Both the position numbers and the translations under genes were made by a program. From contig NZ_JARJLM010000525.1 of assembly GCF_029335485.1 (NCBI RefSeq), positions 1 through 38,175 of the forward strand: DNA of 38,175 nt, in the 5' to 3' direction. Below are positions 1 through 7,620 of this stretch, piece after piece. How positions within the stretch are numbered: position 1 is the first letter of the stretch; each line of letters starts with the position of its first letter. This DNA is from Cupriavidus basilensis. Its GTDB lineage: Bacteria; Pseudomonadota; Gammaproteobacteria; Burkholderiales; Burkholderiaceae. The notes beneath the pieces were generated by a model. It was not told where the DNA came from. It saw only the letters and a program-made list of their open reading frames with translations, and did no database searches.

Positions 1-240
1 GGATTGGGGGACATTTCCGGGTAACCGCTACGAAGCAATAGCTGACCACTGCCGCAGAGCTAGAAATCGGAAGGGCCCCAGGGCGGAAGCTTCGCCGGCA
101 GCATGCACTGCTAGAATCGCGCGAGGTTCTAATAGGGGCTGCGGAGGCCCAGGTACCGCAGCATCTGCCGCGGGAAACCATGACGTTGGTTGTCTAGTGC
201 CGGTAACCCGATGAAAGCGGCCCCGGCTTTGCACGGAGGA
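1..240. other. No supported gene at left edge
   Basis: I see no convincing gene here. A minus-strand open frame exists, but it has no recognisable domain and looks like a by-product of high GC. The first bases (GGGGGACATTTCC near position 6) have the look of an insertion-sequence terminus, but no transposase accompanies them inside the window. Confidence 0.4.
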
Positions 241-435
241 TCAGCTTGGCCTCAGCAAGGCAAGTGCGGGATCTTTCAGCCACAGCGTGACGGGTCCGGG
301 ATGCTCGAGATGCCGGACTGATGCAGCCTGGCCAAAATCAACGGCTGTAGAGATGAGAGAATGAATCGAAGGCACTTCATATTGAACGGCCGCCGCAAAG
401 CGGGGCGAGGAATGCAGCGCGTGGGCCATCTGCAC
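241..435 (-). CDS. Possible small hypothetical protein
   Basis: A short minus-strand frame of 64 codons begins with GTG or, two codons later, ATG (position 429). A GGAG motif lies about five bases before the GTG, which is the main reason to take it seriously. The product would be a soluble polypeptide with a segment reading EVPSIHSLISTAVDFGQAAS. I do not recognise the family, and it could be the amputated end of a larger protein. It is divergent from the DUF1016 nuclease gene, whose start lies 23 bases away, so the two would share a very short intergenic region. Nothing in the sequence indicates function. Confidence 0.3.
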   Translation of the reverse strand: MQMAHALHSSPRFAAAVQYEVPSIHSLISTAVDFGQAASVRHLEHPGPVTLWLKDPALALLRPS

Positions 436-458
436 AACAACTCCGTGGACCGTTTGCG

Positions 459-1571
459 ATGACGCGCAAACGAGTCACAACCCGAGTCCCGGAGGTACTA
501 GTGCCACAGGGGCCCGTGAATGCCGACGCGCTTGCCGGGGACATCCGGCGCCTTATTAGCGAAGCCCGTGCGGGGCTTGCCGTCACAGTCAACTCGACAT
601 TGACGATGCTGTACTGGCGGGTCGGCCAGCGTATCCGCTCGGAAGTGCTGGGCGGCGAGCGCGCCGAATACGGCGAGCAGATCGTTGTTTCGCTGGCGCG
701 GCAGTTGGAGGCGGAACACGGTCGTGGCTTCAGCGTCAAGAATTTGCGGCACATGCTGCGCTTCGCTGAGGCTTTTCCGAGCGAGGACATTGTCTACGCA
801 CTGAGTAGACAATTGAGTTGGACCCACCTCCGCAGCCTGATTTACATAGATGACCCACTCAAGCGTGAGTTCTACCTTGAGATGTGCCGCAACGAGGGCT
901 GGAGCACCCGCACCCTCCAGGACCGCCTGGACTCGATGCTGTTTGAGCGCACCGCGTTGTCCCGCAAGTCGGATGAGCTTTTAGCCGAAGAGCTGACAGC
1001 GCTGCGTGAACGCGGCGAACTAAGCCCCGGCCTGGTGCTCAAGGATCCCTATGTCCTCGATTTCCTGGGCCTGCGGGATCGCTATCTGGAGCGGGACCTC
1101 GAGGACGCCATCCTGCGCGAGCTGGAGCATTTTCTGTTGGAACTGGGAGCAGGCTTCACCTTTGTTGCTCGCCAGAAGCGGCTGCAGATCGACAACGACG
1201 ATTTCTATATTGACCTGCTGTTCTACAATCGCCGCCTCAAGCGCCTGGTGGCGATCGAACTGAAACTGGGCGAGTTCAAGGCCGCCGACAAAGGACAGAT
1301 GGAACTCTACCTGCGCTGGCTCGCCAAGCACGAGCAGGAGCCAGGGGAAGCGCCGCCGCTAGGCATCATCCTCTGCACTGGCAAGAAGCGCGAGCACATC
1401 GAGTTGTTAGAGCTGGACCAGACTGGCATTCATGTCGCTGAATATTTGACCGAACTGCCGCCCCGGCAACTGCTGGAGCAGAAGCTCCATGAGGCCGTTG
1501 CCCTGTCGAAGGCACGGCTCGACAATCGCGCCGACGACACCGGCGGTGCGTTGGCGGCGGATGAGCCATGA
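459..1571 (+). CDS. YhcG/DUF1016 family PDDEXK nuclease-like protein
   Basis: The 370-residue product has the two-part build of the YhcG/DUF1016 family. An N-terminal helical DUF1016 domain (about residues 25-170, including MLYWRVGQRI and the segment FSVKNLRHML) is followed by a PDDEXK nuclease fold (about 195-330). Catalytic-type residues are visible as D252 in FYIDLLFYN and the pair E267/K269 in AIELKLGEF, followed by a conserved K and Q. Family members are usually chromosomal accessory or defence-island genes of uncertain substrate. Some are linked to restriction systems or Holliday-junction-like activities. The length is normal for the family and the active site looks complete. The ATG at 459 has only a weak ribosome site. 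An IS3 fragment lies downstream, consistent with an accessory region. Confidence 0.85.
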   Translation: MTRKRVTTRVPEVLVPQGPVNADALAGDIRRLISEARAGLAVTVNSTLTMLYWRVGQRIRSEVLGGERAEYGEQIVVSLARQLEAEHGRGFSVKNLRHMLRFAEAFPSEDIVYALSRQLSWTHLRSLIYIDDPLKREFYLEMCRNEGWSTRTLQDRLDSMLFERTALSRKSDELLAEELTALRERGELSPGLVLKDPYVLDFLGLRDRYLERDLEDAILRELEHFLLELGAGFTFVARQKRLQIDNDDFYIDLLFYNRRLKRLVAIELKLGEFKAADKGQMELYLRWLAKHEQEPGEAPPLGIILCTGKKREHIELLELDQTGIHVAEYLTELPPRQLLEQKLHEAVALSKARLDNRADDTGGALAADEP

Positions 1572-1898
1572 TCCACCTGTCACGGATCTCCGTATATAGG
1601 GCATTCGTACTTCGAGTGTAAATCCGGGAGGGTAGCCTGGTGCGGCGTTGGTGTTGAAGCGGAGGCCCAGGCAGGCGGCCGCCTCGCCATCCTGGCGATT
1701 TCCGCTTGCGCGCAGAGCAGGGAGGCGCAGCGCTGCCAAGTCAGGGGTGATCGTGCTTTCTGATACGCCGGTGCCCGAAATCCTCTTTGAAATCAATAAT
1801 TTGCACACAACGACTTTCCACGAAAAGCTCTTTGCACAACTCGTTGATACAGAACGGTTTACTTGCTGAAACCGTGTCAATCAGCACCGAAAGCACGA
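1572..1898. other. Intergenic stretch, nothing recognised
   Basis: These roughly 330 bases separate the nuclease gene from the IS3 fragment. Open frames on both strands are short and have no family resemblance. The right part (about 1780-1870) is more AT-rich than its surroundings and may be foreign or left over from the insertion event. Confidence 0.5.
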
Positions 1899-2165
<267 letters not shown>

Positions 2166-2199
2166 TCACCCTATCGACCTGTCCGAGGAAATTAAACCA

Positions 2200-2214
2200 C
2201 TGCACACAGTGCAG
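2200..2214. repeat. Short inverted repeat beyond IS3 fragment
   Basis: CTGCAC, three bases, GTGCAG. It lies about 60 bases outside the OrfA start codon, where the terminal repeat of the element would be expected. It may be part of the IS end or a chance hairpin. Confidence 0.3.
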
Positions 2215-2458
2215 CCTCTTTGAGCCGTGTAGCGGCGCTGTGTCGGTTTGCTTCGGTGTGTCGGTGACTGCGCGCGACTGGGCGACTCAAATCTCCGTGT
2301 GTTCTATCGTCACGGGTATCGATACGCAGCCGAGCGAATTGAGGAATCGGGCTACATTATCCATTGACTAGTGTTGACGTCGATATACCGTTTCTGAACG
2401 TGTTGCAATATTCAAAATAATGTACGATGCTGGAGTTACCATAGAAATGGAGAAGACA

Positions 2459-2782
2459 ATGGCATCATACAAACAGCTGCTTGCCGAAAAGGAAAAACTC
2501 GAGGCTCAGCTCGTTGAAGTGCGAGCAAAAGAAGTTGCTGGCGTTATCGAACAGATTCAAGCCCTGATGGCGCAGTACGAGCTGACTGCCGACGACATCG
2601 CCCCAAAGCGTCGCCGTGGCCGTCCCGCAGCAGGCGCGGTGGCTAAGGCTTCGGCAAAACCCAAGACATCCCTGCCGCCAAAGTATCAAGACCCCAAGAC
2701 GGGTGCAACGTGGACTGGCCGTGGCCGTGCGCCGGCTTGGCTCGGTAAGAATCGCGACAAGTTTTTGATTCCGGAAGCATGA
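2459..2782 (+). CDS. H-NS family nucleoid protein
   Basis: This encodes a 107-residue H-NS-type protein that should bind AT-rich DNA and silence horizontally acquired genes. The N-terminal half (MASYKQLLAEKEKLEAQLVEV onward) is a charged coiled coil for oligomerisation. A basic linker with an AT-hook-like RRRGRP follows. The C-terminal DNA-binding domain carries the family signature TWTGRGRAPAWL and ends KFLIPEA. An upstream in-frame ATG exists at 2420, but the ATG at 2459 is preceded by GGAGA with five bases of spacing and gives the usual family N-terminus, so I chose it. It appears intact, unlike three further H-NS C-terminal fragments in this window, which belong to a different subgroup (NAEGQKWDGQGEMPAWL). 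Confidence 0.9.
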   Translation: MASYKQLLAEKEKLEAQLVEVRAKEVAGVIEQIQALMAQYELTADDIAPKRRRGRPAAGAVAKASAKPKTSLPPKYQDPKTGATWTGRGRAPAWLGKNRDKFLIPEA

Positions 2783-3090
2783 GTGAGCTAGGCGGCCCAA
2801 CGACCGTCGTTTTGCCGCAATTATTGGCAGATAGCCGCGCCGCTTGAGCCCCGAGTTTCAGTCGGGCGCAGGCGGCACAGTTTTTTCTCTGGAAGGCTGA
2901 AGCTACGTTCTCCAACTAGACCTGCGTACCCATTCTCGACTGAGCCTGGCGCCTGGCATGAGCAGGTGATGTTTAATGGGGCTGCTTCCGCGAACACGAG
3001 CGTTTGCTGGATCGACCCGGAAGCTTACACTTAGCTTCCGCGCATGGGGCCATCGAGTCGGCGCGACAGATGCAGTCCCTGGGAGGTTTT

Positions 3091-3112
3091 TAGTTTCGTG
3101 ATCATGAAACTA
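3091..3112. promoter_or_regulatory. 22-bp near-perfect palindrome, operator-like
   Basis: The core GTTTCGTGATCATGAAAC is extended by TA on each side, so ten of eleven base pairs match around a TGATCA centre. Length and symmetry fit a binding site for a dimeric regulator such as a TetR, MarR or GntR type. No gene start is apparent close by, so its target is unknown. As RNA it would also form a hairpin, but it lacks a following T-run. Confidence 0.4.
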
Positions 3113-3551
3113 CGCTGCTTGCCACCTTGCGATCAACGGCCTCGAAGAGGGGCATCGATACCAAGGAGGCCGGAGATCCAATTAACGAAGGGCGACATGT
3201 AGTATCAGCCCTGTAAAGGCTTTTTATCATCGGCAGGCAGCCAGCGCAGCAGAGACGCCCACAAAGAAGAAGCCCTCGGCCGGGCAGGCAGAGGGCCAAA
3301 CGTCCACGAAGAAATCGGGTAACCCTCAGTCACCCGTAGTCAGTATCCACCGGCCTACGTCTGCCCGTAACCCGGGAGGAGGGCAGTGCCGCAACGCATC
3401 CGAGAGACAAACGCCTCTTGGCGGTTGGACTGCTGATCTGAAAGGGCGCCAGTACGTCGCCAGTATGAAAACATCTGAGACTCTCTCGGCATCCGCCCGA
3501 ACGCCGAGCGGAAGGGCGCGATGGCACTCCGATGCCCTTTTGCGGTCTGGA

Positions 3552-3575
3552 CCCGGAACGCACACGTGTTCCGGG
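3552..3575. repeat. 8-bp inverted repeat
   Basis: CCCGGAAC and GTTCCGGG are separated by eight bases that themselves contain most of an ACACGTGT palindrome. It could be an operator or a stem-loop. No T-tract follows, so a simple terminator is unlikely. Confidence 0.3.
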
Positions 3576-3954
3576 ACGCTCCGCCCGGGAGAAGGCCCCC
3601 GGGCACGATCTGGCGCAGATGGGTTACAGGGGGGCGCATTTTCAAGGGCGTGGCGCACCGCAGCATATGCGTTCGCGGGGGGCGGTTGGGCCGACGTCTA
3701 GGGCGATGCATGGCGCTGCGCGCAAGGGGACGTTGATCCTTGCGATAGATAGCCGCAGTCTAAAAAAATTTATGTCACACCTTGATCATTTGTATCGGGC
3801 AGTATTGAATGAATTCTCCCGGTGCGGGATTGATGCCCCGGGGTCAAGATCTTGCAAAGAGGTCGCAGTTTCAACCGCACAGGCCAAGGGCTCGGCGCGG
3901 CGACGGTAGTGAAGCTCCCCAGCAGACCGAGCGTATAAAACATCGGAGACAAGG

Positions 3955-4152
3955 ATGCTGAGCCCTCATGAATTCGCCACATTGGTCCTACTCAGGGAGG
4001 AACGGGATCCGCATGACCTGGATCCCGTGGATATCGACTCCCTGCTGTGTCACCAACTCGTCATGCTGGAGGAGAGTCCCTCTGGCCAAGCCTTCCCTCG
4101 CATCACACACCGCGGGCATTCGATTCTTAAAGCCGTCGGGCGGGCCCGCTAA
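3955..4152 (+). CDS. Small conserved-looking hypothetical protein
   Basis: A 65-residue product starts MLSPHEFATLVLLREE and continues through an acidic stretch (DPHDLDPVDIDSLL) to a basic end (HSILKAVGRAR). Its pattern of an N-terminal helix, an acidic spacer, LLCHQLVMLE and then RITHRGHSIL resembles a compact winged-helix-like or repressor-like fold, as in several short Burkholderiales hypotheticals. I cannot assign a function. The start is supported by GGAG six bases before the ATG, the best ribosome site in this stretch. It stands alone, with no gene directly up- or downstream, in a zone of decayed DNA. Confidence 0.6.
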   Translation: MLSPHEFATLVLLREERDPHDLDPVDIDSLLCHQLVMLEESPSGQAFPRITHRGHSILKAVGRAR

Positions 4153-4796
4153 GGCACCGCCCACTCGTAACGTATGGCGGCCTTCCAGCCCTCGGCGATC
4201 CTGCGGACCGCCGAGGGCAAGTTGCGTGCGCTGTCGACCTGCCAGGTGAGTCGCTCCAAGCAGTTGGTCGATGCAACGACCCTATCGCATCAATCCGTCG
4301 GCACGCTGCCCCAAGGACGTGCAGGGGCCAACTCAGGAACCATATGTCTTCCGGCAGGTATCTTGGCTGTGCCGGCGGTGAAGAGGATCCCGCGGCAACG
4401 AGGCAGATCAGTTGCGAGGCGATGCCCAGTCGGCATGTCTCCAAAGAATCTGCGGATGCTGCCGAGCGGCCGCGCGTCCGTTGTATGGAATTCTGAGTTC
4501 GCTGCGAACCAGGACCGCCCACTACTTACGCGCTATTCGACCCCTTGTGCATGCCGCAATAGGCGTATTTCAGAGAGTATTGACTCGTAACTTTCATATG
4601 TGAAATTCGCACCATTCCCCATCACCTTGGAGGAGGGGTGTCGTATACGGCATTTTTCACCACCGAGGTACGCCGATCATAGGAAGGACTACACACCAGG
4701 AATTTGTCGCCTCAGTGCGGTCGCCATTTCGGATATTGCGATTTCGATTATTTCGAATCACAATGCTCCCGTACTCAGACTCAGCCAGAGAATTTC
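4153..4796. other. Intergenic stretch, nothing recognised
   Basis: About 640 bases lie between the small hypothetical gene and the antitoxin gene. Long overlapping frames exist on both strands but show no family motif, no consistent ribosome sites and composition typical of GC-driven open frames. The final 200 bases are AT-richer (for example around 4735-4765) and probably hold the promoter of the antitoxin gene. Confidence 0.45.
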
Positions 4797-5258
4797 ATGA
4801 ATGTGACCATCAGCAACACGGCGCTGCCTTCGGCAGATGAGAGCGCTATTGCCCGTGAGTCCAGCCATAGTCTTGCGGTGGTCCTGGACAACCGTTCTGA
4901 AACGCAGCAATTTGACTTCAAGACTGACAAGGGAGCGAGGCGCAGCGTCACCCTGCCGACCTCGGCGCTGAAGCTTCTGGTCGAAATGCTGGCCGAAATC
5001 GGGAAAGGGAACGCTGTTTCGATCATCCCAATCCATGCCGAGTTGACCACACAAGAAGCCGCAAACCTGCTCAACGTTTCGCGGCCGTATCTGGTTCAAC
5101 TGCTGGAAAAGGGGGAAATCCCGTTCCGGAAGGTGAACACGCATCGACGCGTGCTCTATCAGGACGTCGTTAGTTATAGACAACGCACCGATGAAGCGCG
5201 ACGCAAGGCGTTGGACGAGCTTTCCGCTCAGGCACAAGAGCTTGACATGGGCTATTGA
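4797..5258 (+). CDS. Antitoxin-like DNA-binding protein (partner of PIN toxin)
   Basis: The 153-residue product resembles antitoxins that pair with PIN-domain RNases and carry an excisionase-type helix-turn-helix. The N-terminal half has the region FDFKTDKGARRSVTLPTSAL and a helix LLVEMLAEIGKG. The HTH at about residues 82-130 reads LTTQEAANLLNVSRPYLVQL, then the wing LEKGEIPFRKVNTHRRVLY. A charged C-terminal helix follows that in intact pairs contacts the toxin. An upstream in-frame start at 4704 exists, but the ATG at 4797 gives the usual length and follows an AGAG motif. The cognate toxin gene immediately downstream is missing its 5' part, so this would be an orphan antitoxin that can no longer neutralise a local toxin but may still bind its own promoter. 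Confidence 0.75.
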   Translation: MNVTISNTALPSADESAIARESSHSLAVVLDNRSETQQFDFKTDKGARRSVTLPTSALKLLVEMLAEIGKGNAVSIIPIHAELTTQEAANLLNVSRPYLVQLLEKGEIPFRKVNTHRRVLYQDVVSYRQRTDEARRKALDELSAQAQELDMGY

Positions 5259-5541
5259 GCATGGCGATCAGAATGTCCGTGAGTCGCTGGTCGCCGGGTA
5301 CGAGCATCTGATTGCGTCCGTCGTTTTGCCCGATCCAGATGACCGGCATGTGGTCGCTGCCGCCATCCATAGCGGGGCCGAAGCGATCGTCACGTTCAAC
5401 ATGAAAGACTTCCCGAAGGCGGCGCTCGACAAGTTCGACATCGAAGCGATCCACCCAGACGATTTTCAGCGTGGATCTCCTTGACCTGAACACAGGCAAA
5501 GTTCTCGCCGCAGTGGCAGAACACCGTGCATCGCTCAAGAA
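5251..5541 (+). pseudogene. PIN-domain toxin, 5'-deleted and frameshifted
   Basis: Only the C-terminal half of a VapC-like PIN RNase is present. The frame reads NVRESLVAGYEHLI, then VLPDPDDRHVVAAAI, then EAIVTFNMKDFP and IEAIHPDDF, which are hallmark segments of this PIN family (the DPDDRH loop and the FNxxDFP acidic motif). The first ~70-90 residues, with the initial catalytic aspartate, are absent. The remaining frame begins right at the antitoxin stop codon. Near 5465-5471 the sequence shifts frame: after HPDDFQ the homologous continuation (VDLLDLNTGKVLAAVAEHRASLKN) lies in the next frame, which then runs into unrelated sequence at about 5541. With the first acidic residue lost, toxin activity is not expected. 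Confidence 0.8.
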
Positions 5542-5679
5542 CCAGCGCTGCTGGATGAGGCTCGGCTGGAAAACACCATCATGGCGGCGGAGGCCGCGAT
5601 GCGGTCTGAGCGCGTGCGCAAGCTGGAAGCAGAGAACGAGAAGTTCGACCGCCAGCTCAAGGGGGTGAACGAGAACTAG
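5542..5679 (+). pseudogene. Unassigned coiled-coil remnant
   Basis: A 45-codon in-frame stretch ending in TAG reads ALLDEARLENTIMAAEAAM and then a heptad-like helix, RVRKLEAENEKFDRQLKGV. It has no start codon and joins directly to the broken toxin on its left. The even codon use and helical periodicity suggest the true 3' end of some gene rather than noise. I do not recognise the family; proteins of plasmid or conjugative elements are one possibility given the neighbouring relaxase fragment. Confidence 0.4.
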
Positions 5680-5910
5680 CTTTCCGCAGCCTCATTCCTA
5701 TTCGTACCTGAAATCGTCGTCCACTCTGACTTTGTCGCCCTGGTGCCGGAACGGCTGGTGCACGATCACAGCGAGGCGCTCAAGGTGGTTGAATGTCCTT
5801 TCCCCGTGCCGGGCTTCGCCGTGAGCATGCTGTGGCACGAGCGCAACCATGGTCACAGCGGACAACGCTGGATACGCGAAGTTGTCATTGAGTTGGCAGG
5901 CAAGCTGTAA
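5680..5910 (+). pseudogene. LysR-type regulator, C-terminal fragment
   Basis: This frame encodes roughly the last 75 residues of a LysR-type transcriptional regulator. It reads HSDFVALVPERLVHDHSEAL, then FPVPGFAVSMLWHERNHGHS, then QRWIREVVIELAGKL and a stop. The pattern ALVPERL followed by PxPxFxVSxxWHER and xRWLRE is typical of the distal end of the ligand-binding domain. The DNA-binding N-terminus and most of the effector domain are missing, and no start codon precedes it. It follows the coiled-coil remnant in the same frame after a stop codon and is itself followed, on the opposite strand, by a relaxase fragment. Several deletions have clearly been stacked here. Confidence 0.75.
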
Positions 5911-5932
5911 CCCAAGCTGGGTCTTAGCTCTT

Positions 5933-6230
5933 TCAGGCGATTCCTTGCCCTCGAGAGGGGCGCAGTTCCCAAGATGCTCGTCCGCCATAGACCGGCACTG
6001 CAAATCGCTGTCCCTGTCGCAGTTCAATCACTGCACGCCACTGCCCAAGCTGAAGCCCAGGCCGTCGTCCAACATCGCGTAGCGCCCGCTGGCGAGAATT
6101 ACACTGCGCCGATAGATACCGGCCACGTGCTGCCCGTCGGTGACGGGCCGATGCTCCAGGCCGGTTTCGGTGGCAATGTCCTGCGCAGCCCTCGCCAGCT
6201 CGCGCCCACGCGCTGCGTACCTTGGGCCGC
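5933..6230 (-). pseudogene. Conjugative relaxase, C-terminal (DUF3363-like) fragment
   Basis: On the minus strand the sequence reads ARAAQDIATETGLEHRPVTD, GQHVAGIYRRSVILASGRYA, MLDDGLGFSL and, after a frame change near 6050, WRAVIE followed by SWELRPSRGQGIA. This is the distinctive end of TraI/VirD2-type relaxases with a DUF3363 C-terminal region, whose usual text includes GRYAMLDDGxGFSLVPW. The catalytic N-terminal domain is absent and a frameshift splits even this fragment, so no activity is possible. It marks a former integrative or plasmid-borne conjugative element. The fragment abuts an integrase 3' end encoded on the other strand at about 6235. Confidence 0.75.
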
Positions 6231-6237
6231 CAACTCC

Positions 6238-6360
6238 CCACTGGATGCGCAGAACGCGGGCCACGCCTCGCTCGATACCACCACCCGTTACGTGACCACC
6301 GAGGCGGCGCGGCGCATGGAGGCGATGCAGGCGGTGTGGGATGCCGGCAGGGGCGACTGA
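6238..6360 (+). pseudogene. Tyrosine recombinase/integrase, 3' fragment
   Basis: Only the final ~40 codons of a phage-type integrase remain: AQNAGHASLDTTTRYVTTEA, then ARRMEAMQAVWDAGRGD and a stop. The GHASLDTTTRY segment contains the last catalytic histidine and the nucleophilic tyrosine of the tyrosine recombinase family. Everything upstream of this point has been replaced by the relaxase fragment on the opposite strand. The same motif (QQNAGHDSLATTTRYVTTED) occurs in the longer integrase pseudogene ending at 31326, and in both places an H-NS gene remnant follows shortly downstream. Confidence 0.8.
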
Positions 6361-6411
6361 TCGCCTACCCCCAAATCATTGCACCTTTCCGACTCCCAAA
6401 ACCTGATACCT

Positions 6412-6671
6412 ATGTCTCTTGAGATCGAGCGCGCCGCAGCCACGGTGTGGATCCGTGAGCAGATGGCCAGGCACGGCCTGACCTCGGCCGACCTTCTGGT
6501 AGCCGGCTGCTTTGCCGTCGTGGCGCCACCGCCACCGCCGTCGGCTCCGGATCCGGCGCGCACCTACCGCAACGCCGAAGGGCAGAAATGGGACGGGCAG
6601 GCGCGATGCCAGCCTGGCTGCAGCGGGCCGTCAATGCGGGGCAGTCGGCGGAGCATTTCCGGGTGGGGTGA
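6412..6671 (+). pseudogene. H-NS-like gene, frameshifted (repeat copy 1)
   Basis: The frame starts with ATG at 6412 (MSLEIERAAATVWIREQMAR) and continues through HGLTSADL and a proline-rich linker (VVAPPPPPSAPDPA) into an H-NS C-terminal domain, TYRNAEGQKWDGQ. One base is missing about 6599-6606 compared with the two other copies (CAGGCGCGATGCC here, CAGGGCGAGATGCC elsewhere). The rest of the domain (MPAWLQRAVNAGQSAEHFRVG) therefore lies in another frame, ending with TGA at 6671. The frameshift destroys the W-x-G-x-G-x-x-P-x-W-L DNA-binding signature, so the product cannot act as a normal H-NS. It sits just after an integrase 3' end. Confidence 0.8.
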
Positions 6672-6830
6672 CGCTACGCGAACCGCCGAGCCAAGAGGGC
6701 GCTGTGGAACAAGGCTGCTCGCCCGGGTGCGCAGGCGGGGCTGGCGACACCACGCCGTGCCCGCAGATCCAGCGCCACTTCCAGGCGCGCGCCAGCGAGC
6801 GGAGCCTGGCGGATGCATGCGTGGGGAGGG
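6503..6830 (+). repeat. H-NS-containing direct repeat, copy 1
   Basis: This is the longest copy of a segment that recurs at 24197-24356 and 31572-31850 in the same orientation. The shared core runs from GCGCACCTACCGCAACGCCG through CTGTGGAACA. Copies 1 and 3 also share the preceding proline-linker codons and the following CGCAGGCGGGGCTGGC and CCCGCAGATC segments. Confidence 0.75.
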
Positions 6831-6888
6831 GACCGCGCACCTACGTCTCAACTTTGGGTAGATGCCAGCGCTGCTGGAGTGAACGTGA

Positions 6889-7316
6889 GTGAGAGATCTA
6901 GAACGCCCCTCTGTAAGTAGCAAGAGAAAGCGCCCGATCCGTATCATCGGTGTGCTGCCCACGCCGGGCATCCAGGAACAAGTCGTCATGGGCGTTATCG
7001 AACAAGGCCAGTTGGCAGGGGAGTTCGGGGGCTACGACGATCAAAACACGGTATTCACGTTCTGCGGTGGCGGCAGCAAATGGCATCAGGCGCGCTTCAA
7101 CAGGCCAAGGGGATCCAGGAGGACGGCAAGTATGTTCTCTATGTCAGCGGGGCCGGCAAGATCGAACGAGCTAGGCTAACGATGGGGTTGGGGGCTGCTG
7201 ATGGCCGCTTCAGTCTGGCTCTCGAATTCGGAACGGAGACCGTGTGCAGAGTCTCGGCCGAGGCCTGGGGACTCGCCGGTGGTGGCGTGACCTTGTTGCC
7301 GGCAACGCGACGATAA
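6889..7316 (+). pseudogene. Unrecognised, probably frameshifted gene remnant
   Basis: Two overlapping frames look like parts of one protein. The first reads VIEQGQLAGEFGGYDDQNTV and FTFCGGGSKWHQA. From about 7080 the next frame continues QQAKGIQEDGKYVLYVSGAG, KIERARLTMGLGAADGRF and EFGTETVCRV. The order (acidic turn, NTVFTFxGGGxKW, basic strand, GxYxLYVxG) resembles a small family of conserved hypothetical proteins with a beta-rich fold, but I cannot name it. A single frameshift near 7080 would explain the split. It lies between the H-NS repeat and the signalling locus and probably belongs to the decayed accessory zone. Confidence 0.4.
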
Positions 7317-7620
7317 CCTGAAGCGCCACATGGCGCCTGGGTACGGTCGAGTTCGCCCGCGATGCGCTGCACGACATCTGGGTGTAGTTGAAACACCGCA
7401 GCCGAGGAAGCGCACTCTCATAGGCGCAACGCGGAGGCATCGGCACGCTTAATGGGCATCTGTCACGTAACAATATCGTCACATTCCAGTGCCACTATGA
7501 GCATTCTCAGAATGGTGCGTATCCCTTGCCGACGCGACTCGACTCCATATCATGTTTTCTGCGGCACCGCTGCGGCCGTGACGGCGTTCGCGGCGATGCG
7601 GGGCGCGGGGATCGGCCAAG
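7317..7620. other. Region upstream of the signalling operon
   Basis: These 304 bases contain no convincing gene. They must hold the promoter for the STN protein and first sigma factor. I could not find here the A-tract/TTGAGGG/TTCGTCTT block seen twice downstream, so this promoter is likely driven by another sigma factor. An AT-richer patch (CACGTAACAATATCGTCACA, about 7463-7482) is the most promoter-like stretch. Confidence 0.45.

Larger units (their letters stand above)
2783..3954. other. Long non-coding or decayed stretch with two palindromes
   Basis: About 1.2 kb follows the H-NS gene without a convincing gene. One plus-strand frame stays open from about 3186 to 3701. Around 3255-3320 it reads as a lysine-, serine- and alanine-rich stretch (TPTKKKPSAGQAEGQTSTKK), reminiscent of a basic histone-like tail. 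It lacks a start codon before 3465, has no ribosome site, and its later part is an arginine-rich by-product of GC, so I do not call it a gene. Two striking palindromes, at 3091-3112 and 3552-3575, are listed separately. Confidence 0.45.

Noticed and set aside
1-30. GGGGGACATTTCC at the left edge as an IS terminus
   Set aside because: It only resembles an IS end; without the partner end or a transposase in the window I cannot support it.
4127-4590. Overlapping 131- and 138-codon frames on opposite strands
   Set aside because: Neither shows a family motif or ribosome site, and mirrored open frames are typical of non-coding GC-rich DNA.
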